Source: Xanthobacteraceae bacterium (GTDB lineage: Bacteria; Pseudomonadota; Alphaproteobacteria; Rhizobiales; Xanthobacteraceae). Taken from it: a DNA stretch of 9,214 bases. Below are positions 5,443 through 9,214 of the stretch, in pieces. The translations under genes were made by a program, and so were the position numbers. The notes below the pieces were generated by a model, which saw only the letters and a program-made list of their open reading frames with translations, ran no database searches and was not told the origin of the DNA. The stretch covers positions 1 to 9,214 of the forward strand of contig JASHWN010000525.1 in assembly GCA_030044035.1 (NCBI GenBank). Reading direction: 5' to 3'. Every line of letters starts with the position of its first letter. Positions within the stretch are counted from its first letter, which is position 1.

Positions 5443-7503
5443 ATGATCAAGCTGATTTCGGCAGCGGCGTCGCTTCTGGCGATGCTGTTTATCTCGATCG
5501 CGCCAGCGGCGGCGCAGTCGCGCGTCGCGCTCGTCATCGGCAACAGCGCCTATGCGGGCGCGGCGCCGTTGCGCACCACCACCGCCGATGCCGACCTCGT
5601 CGCTTCGTCCTTGCAGGCCGCCGGCTTCGATATCGTGCGGGCAAATGACGTCACCACGGCGAATTTCGGCGACACCATCGCGGCCTTCGTCGAAAAGATC
5701 GCCGCCGGCGGACCGAGCACGGTGGCCTTCGTCTATTTCGCCGGTTATGGCGTGCAGTACGACGGCGACAGCTATCTGGTGCCGGTCGATGCCGCGATCG
5801 GCCACGCCGAGGACGTGCCGAACGTCACCATGTCGCTGACGGCCATCGAGCAGGCGCTCGCGCAAGTGCCGGCGGCGGCGCGCATCATCGTGCTCGATGC
5901 GGCGCGCGATGGCGGCTTCGCCAACGCCGACGCCAGCCCGCTGGCGCCCGGGCTGGCGCTGGTCGGCGTGCCGCCCGGCTTCCTGATCGCCTATCCGGCG
6001 GCGCCCGGCGCCGACATCTGCGCCTGCGCCGAGGACCAGCCGAACAGCCCTTACGCGTCTTCGCTCGCCACGCTGCTGCGCCAGCCCGGACTCGAGATCA
6101 GCCAAATTTTCGACGGCGTGCGGCTGCAGATCAATCAGGCCTCAGGCGGCGCGCAGGTGCCTTGGATGGTTTCGGCGCTCGGCGTCGAGGTGCGATTCTT
6201 CGAGGCCACGGCCGAAGCGCCGAGAATGTTTTTGTCGGCGTTGGGGGTGGCCGATCTTCCGGTGCCGCCGCTCGAGCCGGTGCAGTGGACCATGGACCGC
6301 TACCGCGCCTTGTCGGCCGACGAGGCCTATCGCATCGCCATCGAGCGCGACTCGCTCGAAACCTATCAATGGTTCGGCGAAGCCTTTCCGACCTATCCGT
6401 TGGCCGGACAGATCTGGCAAATCATCAATTGGCGGCGCGAGGCGATCTTGTGGCACCGCGCTTTGGTGATGGGCACGGTCGCCGCCTACTGGAATTATCT
6501 CGATGCTTATCCGGACGGGCGCTACGCCCGCAGCGCGCGCTACTGGCTTGCGCTGCATCACGCGCCGCTGGTGCCGCAGGGCTACACGCCGGTCATTCTC
6601 GAATTGCCGCCGGGCTATGTCGACGAGGCGTTCGGCTTGCCGATCGTGGTGGAGCGCGGCCGCCCGGTGCCGCTTTTCTTCGGCAACGTCCAGCCGGTTT
6701 ATATCGCCGCGGTGCCGCGCTGGACGCCGCAGCGGGTCGCGATCGTCGTGCGTCCGCTGCCCGCACCGCCGCCGCCGACCTTGATCATCAGGCAGGCTGC
6801 ATTCGTGCAGCGGGCGCCGGTCGTCAGACAGCCGGTGCAGCCGGTATTCAACCCAGCGCTGACGCTGCAACAGCAACAACAAAGGCAACGTGACCTGCAG
6901 GCGTGGCAAGGCCGGGTCCAGCAACAGCAGGAGGCGGTTGCCAAACAGTACCACGCGCCGGTCGTGACGCCGGCCAGTATCGTGGTGCGCTCCGCCAATG
7001 AACCGGGGCAACGCCGCACCGGCATCCAAATCCCGAGCAAGCCGGGAGCCACGCCGCCACCGAACCGCGGAATGGCGACGGCACCGAACGGCGCGCAACA
7101 CGCCGTCACGCCGCCACCAAACAAAGGTTTGACCGCCCCCAATGCCAAGCCGGCGCCGAACGGCACGCAACACGCGGTGACGCCGCCGCCGCAACAGACG
7201 CCGGGCGGCACCAGCCCGAAGCCTGGCGCGGGCGGGGTCCAACGCGCCGTTACGCCGCCGCCCAAGAGCGCAAATCCGCCGAGTGGCCCTGCCCCGCAGC
7301 AGCGGCCGGTGCAGCAAAAGCCGGTGCAGCAGCCGCCCCCGCAGCCGCCGAAGCCCGCGCCACAACAGGCGCAGCAGCAGCAACACCCACAGCCGCCGAA
7401 GCCGCCGCCCCCGCAGCCGCCCAAGCCGCCGCCGCCGAAACCGGCGCAGCCGGCACCCTGCCCGGCCGGCCAGCACATGGCCAATGGACACTGCGTGAAA
7501 TGA
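5443..7503 (+). CDS. Exported caspase-fold (Peptidase_C14-like) pseudoenzyme with Pro/Gln-rich tail
   Basis: ATG 5443 follows GGGGG by a few bases and opens into a signal peptide (MIKLISAAAS..., cleavage near A24-Q25); an in-frame GTG/ATG-type extension upstream would bury it. Residues 26-260 are a caspase-like domain: 'RVALVIGNSAY' (27-37), 'VAFVYFAGYGVQ' (94-105), 'YLVPVDA', 'IIVLDAARDGGF' (148-159), 'GFLIAYPAAPGA' and 'GGAQVPWMVSALG'. The catalytic His position is Tyr102 (codon TAT, 5746-5748) and the catalytic Cys position is Ala154 (GCG, 5902-5904), so peptidase activity is not expected. Next come a helical, TPR-like linker with 'YWNYLDAYPDGRYARSARYW', a Gln-rich coiled stretch, three 24-residue repeats (547-618), a Pro/Gln-rich tail, and a terminal C673-x10-C684 motif. 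Location is periplasmic or surface. Binding or scaffolding is inferred; I recall related Hyphomicrobiales proteins with the same two substitutions. Confidence 0.88.
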   Translation: MIKLISAAASLLAMLFISIAPAAAQSRVALVIGNSAYAGAAPLRTTTADADLVASSLQAAGFDIVRANDVTTANFGDTIAAFVEKIAAGGPSTVAFVYFAGYGVQYDGDSYLVPVDAAIGHAEDVPNVTMSLTAIEQALAQVPAAARIIVLDAARDGGFANADASPLAPGLALVGVPPGFLIAYPAAPGADICACAEDQPNSPYASSLATLLRQPGLEISQIFDGVRLQINQASGGAQVPWMVSALGVEVRFFEATAEAPRMFLSALGVADLPVPPLEPVQWTMDRYRALSADEAYRIAIERDSLETYQWFGEAFPTYPLAGQIWQIINWRREAILWHRALVMGTVAAYWNYLDAYPDGRYARSARYWLALHHAPLVPQGYTPVILELPPGYVDEAFGLPIVVERGRPVPLFFGNVQPVYIAAVPRWTPQRVAIVVRPLPAPPPPTLIIRQAAFVQRAPVVRQPVQPVFNPALTLQQQQQRQRDLQAWQGRVQQQQEAVAKQYHAPVVTPASIVVRSANEPGQRRTGIQIPSKPGATPPPNRGMATAPNGAQHAVTPPPNKGLTAPNAKPAPNGTQHAVTPPPQQTPGGTSPKPGAGGVQRAVTPPPKSANPPSGPAPQQRPVQQKPVQQPPPQPPKPAPQQAQQQQHPQPPKPPPPQPPKPPPPKPAQPAPCPAGQHMANGHCVK
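7081..7296 (+). repeat. Three tandem 72-base in-frame repeats in the caspase-like gene
   Basis: Units start at 7081, 7153 and 7225 with exact 72-base spacing. Each encodes a 24-residue block built on APNG-A/T-QHAVTPPP, the third degenerated to GAGGVQRAVTPPPKS. A further partial copy of the TPPPN motif lies just upstream near 7050. The first halves are best conserved. Slippage or unequal exchange could change copy number while keeping the frame. Confidence 0.8.
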
Positions 7504-7510
7504 TCAAAGT

Positions 7511-7529
7511 TGCGGCGGCTTTCGCCGCA
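7511..7529 (+). terminator. Small GC hairpin right after the caspase-like gene
   Basis: TGCGGCG (7511-7517) pairs perfectly with CGCCGCA (7523-7529) around GCTTT, eight bases after the TGA stop. There is no T run after it, so it may only help the larger hairpin that follows at 7543. Confidence 0.35.
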
Positions 7530-7542
7530 TAGCCTCGCGGAA

Positions 7543-7569
7543 CCCGGCTTCGACGCGCTCGAAGCCGGG
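7543..7569. terminator. Perfect 11-bp hairpin, bidirectional terminator between convergent genes
   Basis: CCCGGCTTCGA (7543-7553) and TCGAAGCCGGG (7559-7569) form a perfect stem with a five-base loop. It lies two bases beyond the metW stop on the minus strand and 40 bases after the caspase-like stop on the plus strand, where CTTCAGCTTTT follows. The position suits shared termination of both genes. Confidence 0.72.
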
Positions 7570-7571
7570 CT

Positions 7572-8231
7572 TCAGCTTTTCCGGCTCAGCAAAAACACCG
7601 CCTGCTCGCCGAACAGATTCCAGAACCACCACGGCATTTTCAGCCGCATCTGCCGGCCCCAGGCGTTGAGCGCCACCGCCTGGTCCATCCTGGCGCCGAC
7701 CTGTAGGCAGAGCGCGCGGAAATCCTTGATGCTGCAGAAGTGAATGTTCGGCGTCTCGTACCACGCATAGGGCAGATTGCGGGTGCGCGGCATCTGGCCG
7801 CCGAGCAGGATCTGCAGCCGGATATTCCAGTGTCCGAAATTCGGGAACGACACGATGCCGCGGCGGCCGATGCGCAGCATGTGCTCGAGCACGACGCGCG
7901 GCTGCCGCGTCGCCTGCAGGGTCTGCGACAGGATCACATAATCGAACGCGTCGTTCGGATAGGCGGCAAGGTCGGTGTCGGCGTCGCCCTGCACCACGGC
8001 GAGACCCTTGGCGACGCATTCGTTGACACCCTCGCGCGACAACTCGATGCCGCGGCCATCGACGCCGCGGGTCTCGAGCAGCCGCAGCAATTCGCCGTCG
8101 CCGCAGCCGACGTCGAGCACGCGCGCGCCGTGGTCCACCATGGCGGCGACCACCAGCAAGTCGATGCGCGCGCCGCCCGCGCCGCGCGCCGCCTCGGCCA
8201 TGGTGAGATCGTATTTGACGCGCGACAGCAT
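7572..8231 (-). CDS. metW: Methionine biosynthesis protein MetW
   Basis: This 219-residue protein has the full MetW layout, a class I methyltransferase-like fold: motif I 'RVLDVGCGDGELL' (37-49), 'GIELSREGVNECVAKGLAVVQGDAD', 'FDYVILSQTLQAT', 'SFPNFGHWNIRLQILLGGQMP', and the C-terminal 'NLPYAWYETPNIHFCSIKDF'. Family knowledge: MetW works with MetX in acylation of homoserine during methionine synthesis in many proteobacteria; some MetX enzymes need it for activity. The gene starts nine bases after the metX stop, so the two are almost certainly one transcription unit and the products probably a complex. The ATG at 8231 has only a weak ribosome binding site, suggesting translation coupled to metX. 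A hairpin terminator ends the unit. Confidence 0.95.
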   Translation of the reverse strand: MLSRVKYDLTMAEAARGAGGARIDLLVVAAMVDHGARVLDVGCGDGELLRLLETRGVDGRGIELSREGVNECVAKGLAVVQGDADTDLAAYPNDAFDYVILSQTLQATRQPRVVLEHMLRIGRRGIVSFPNFGHWNIRLQILLGGQMPRTRNLPYAWYETPNIHFCSIKDFRALCLQVGARMDQAVALNAWGRQMRLKMPWWFWNLFGEQAVFLLSRKS

Positions 8232-8240
8232 GGCCGACCG

Positions 8241-9214
8241 TTACCCGCGCAGGCCGCGCGCGCGCGCCGCGCCTTCGAGAAAGCCGCGCACGATCGCGAA
8301 CAATTCCGGCTCATCGAGCAAGAAGGCGTCGTGGCCCTTGTCGGTGGTGATCTCGGCGAATGAGACGCGTGCGCCGGCGGCGTTGAGCGCATGCACGATG
8401 GCGCGCGATTCGGCGGTCGGAAACAGCCAATCGCTGGTGAACGAGATCACGCAAAAGCGCGTCGGCGTGCCGCGGAAGCCGTTCGCCACCACGCCGTCGT
8501 AGTCGCCCGCGAGATCGAAATAGTCCATGGCGCGGGTCAGATACAGATACGAGTTGGCATCGAACCGCTCGACGAACGTGATGCCCTGGTGGCGCAGATA
8601 GGATTCGACCTGAAAGTCGGCATCGAACGAGAACGTCGGATTGTCGCGGTCCTGGAAACGGCGGCCGAATTTACGGTGCAGCGCCGCGTCCGACAGATAG
8701 GTGATGTGTGCGCCCATGCGCGCCACGGCCAGGCCGCGGCGCGGATTGGTGCCGTGCGCGAAATAGCGGCCGCCGCGCCAGTCCGGATCGGCCATCACCG
8801 CCTGGCGGCCGACCTCGTGGAAGGCGATGTTCTGCGCCGAATGCCGGGTCGCCGCCGCGATCGGCAGCGCCGCAAATACGCGCTGCGGATAGCTCGCCGC
8901 CCATTGCAGCACCTGCATGCCGCCCATCGAGCCGCCGGCGACCGCGAACAGCGAGTCGATGCCAAGATGGTCGAGCAGCATGGCCTGTGCGCGCACCATG
9001 TCGCGCACGGTGATGACGGGAAAATCGAGGCCCCACGGCAGACGGGTGGCCGGATTGGTCGAGGCCGGGCCGGACGAGCCCATGCAGCCGCCGACCACGT
9101 TGGGGCAGATGATGAAGTAGCGCTCGGTATCGATCGGCAGGCCGGGACCGACCATGGTTTCCCACCAGCCGGGCTTGCCGGTCACCGGATGGGTATTGAC
9201 GACATGCTGATCGA
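8241..9214 (-). CDS. metX: Homoserine O-acyltransferase MetX (5' end beyond window)
   Basis: The visible 324 residues of this alpha/beta-hydrolase enzyme run from just before '[17 protein letters not shown]' to the TAA at 8241-8243; the true start lies beyond 9214, and the first complete codon is at 9212. Features of the family are '[15 protein letters not shown]', '[14 protein letters not shown]', the nucleophile elbow 'AGGSMGGMQ' with catalytic Ser, the Asp in 'SFTSDWLFP' and the His in 'DKGHDAFL'. It transfers an acetyl or succinyl group to L-homoserine in the cytoplasm, the committed step of methionine synthesis. Which acyl donor is used cannot be told safely from these motifs. It is followed after nine bases by metW. 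No damage is seen in the visible part. Confidence 0.95.
   Translation of the reverse strand, partial: DQHVVNTHPVTGKPGWWETMVGPGLPIDTERYFIICPNVVGGCMGSSGPASTNPATRLPWGLDFPVITVRDMVRAQAMLLDHLGIDSLFAVAGGSMGGMQVLQWAASYPQRVFAALPIAAATRHSAQNIAFHEVGRQAVMADPDWRGGRYFAHGTNPRRGLAVARMGAHITYLSDAALHRKFGRRFQDRDNPTFSFDADFQVESYLRHQGITFVERFDANSYLYLTRAMDYFDLAGDYDGVVANGFRGTPTRFCVISFTSDWLFPTAESRAIVHALNAAGARVSFAEITTDKGHDAFLLDEPELFAIVRGFLEGAARARGLRG

Noticed and set aside
5067..5543. Minus-strand open frame covering the tRNA and the start of the caspase-like gene
   Set aside because: It reads through the tRNA and overlaps the signal-peptide region of a better supported gene; text such as QWSELAAHNRLVGGSSPPG is the usual false translation of a tRNA.
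7019..7470. GC-rich repeated tail of the caspase-like gene as a CRISPR or tandem DNA satellite
   Set aside because: Repeats are in-frame coding units without unique spacers; the 72-base period is a protein repeat.
6142..7491. 449-codon minus-strand open frame opposite the caspase-like gene
   Set aside because: Low-complexity Arg/Leu-rich product with no ribosome binding site; the plus strand has a recognised domain and signal peptide.
7740..8363. Plus-strand open frame of 207 codons opposite metW and metX
   Set aside because: Both minus-strand genes are certain by motif; this is their mirror frame and lacks any signal of its own.

Overview
The window looks like chromosomal DNA from a high-GC alphaproteobacterium of the order Hyphomicrobiales (Bradyrhizobium/Xanthobacteraceae-like). 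This is inferred from the GC-rich third codon positions, the metX-metW pair, a Bug/TctC-type solute receptor, a DUF6166-type protein, a small CxxC zinc-ribbon protein and a caspase-fold protein with a Pro/Gln-rich tail. No phage, transposase, CRISPR or plasmid replication gene is visible. The genus is not fixed by the sequence.

Left part (1-2540): the 3' end of a Bug-family substrate-binding protein gene; a tiny secreted His-rich protein (442-627, minus); a 337-base gene-free stretch holding an unusual 13-bp inverted repeat; then a divergent pair, a carboxymuconolactone-decarboxylase-like protein (minus) and a TIM-barrel amidohydrolase/lactonase-like protein (plus). The receptor and the two enzymes fit uptake and breakdown of an organic acid or aromatic-derived compound. 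The substrate is unknown, and both enzymes have lost a commonly conserved histidine.

Middle (2541-5183): a DUF6166-like protein, an unrecognised secreted protein with a TTG start, a convergent class I methyltransferase with an N-terminal Cys-pair module, a strong hairpin, a small zinc-ribbon protein whose upstream region carries two tandem near-identical 16-bp palindromes (probable operators), and a CAU-anticodon tRNA, most likely tRNA-Ile2. These genes show no obvious common pathway.

Right part (5184-9214): a 686-residue exported caspase-fold protein in which both catalytic positions are replaced (His to Tyr, Cys to Ala), followed by a helical linker, a Pro/Gln-rich tail with exact 72-base repeats and a terminal Cys pair. 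It converges, through a shared hairpin, on metW and metX (minus strand), the acyl-homoserine step of methionine synthesis; metX runs off the right edge. The least explained items are the caspase-fold pseudoenzyme, the tandem palindromes, the 13-bp inverted repeat and the His-rich mini-protein. I see no clear multi-gene novel system.
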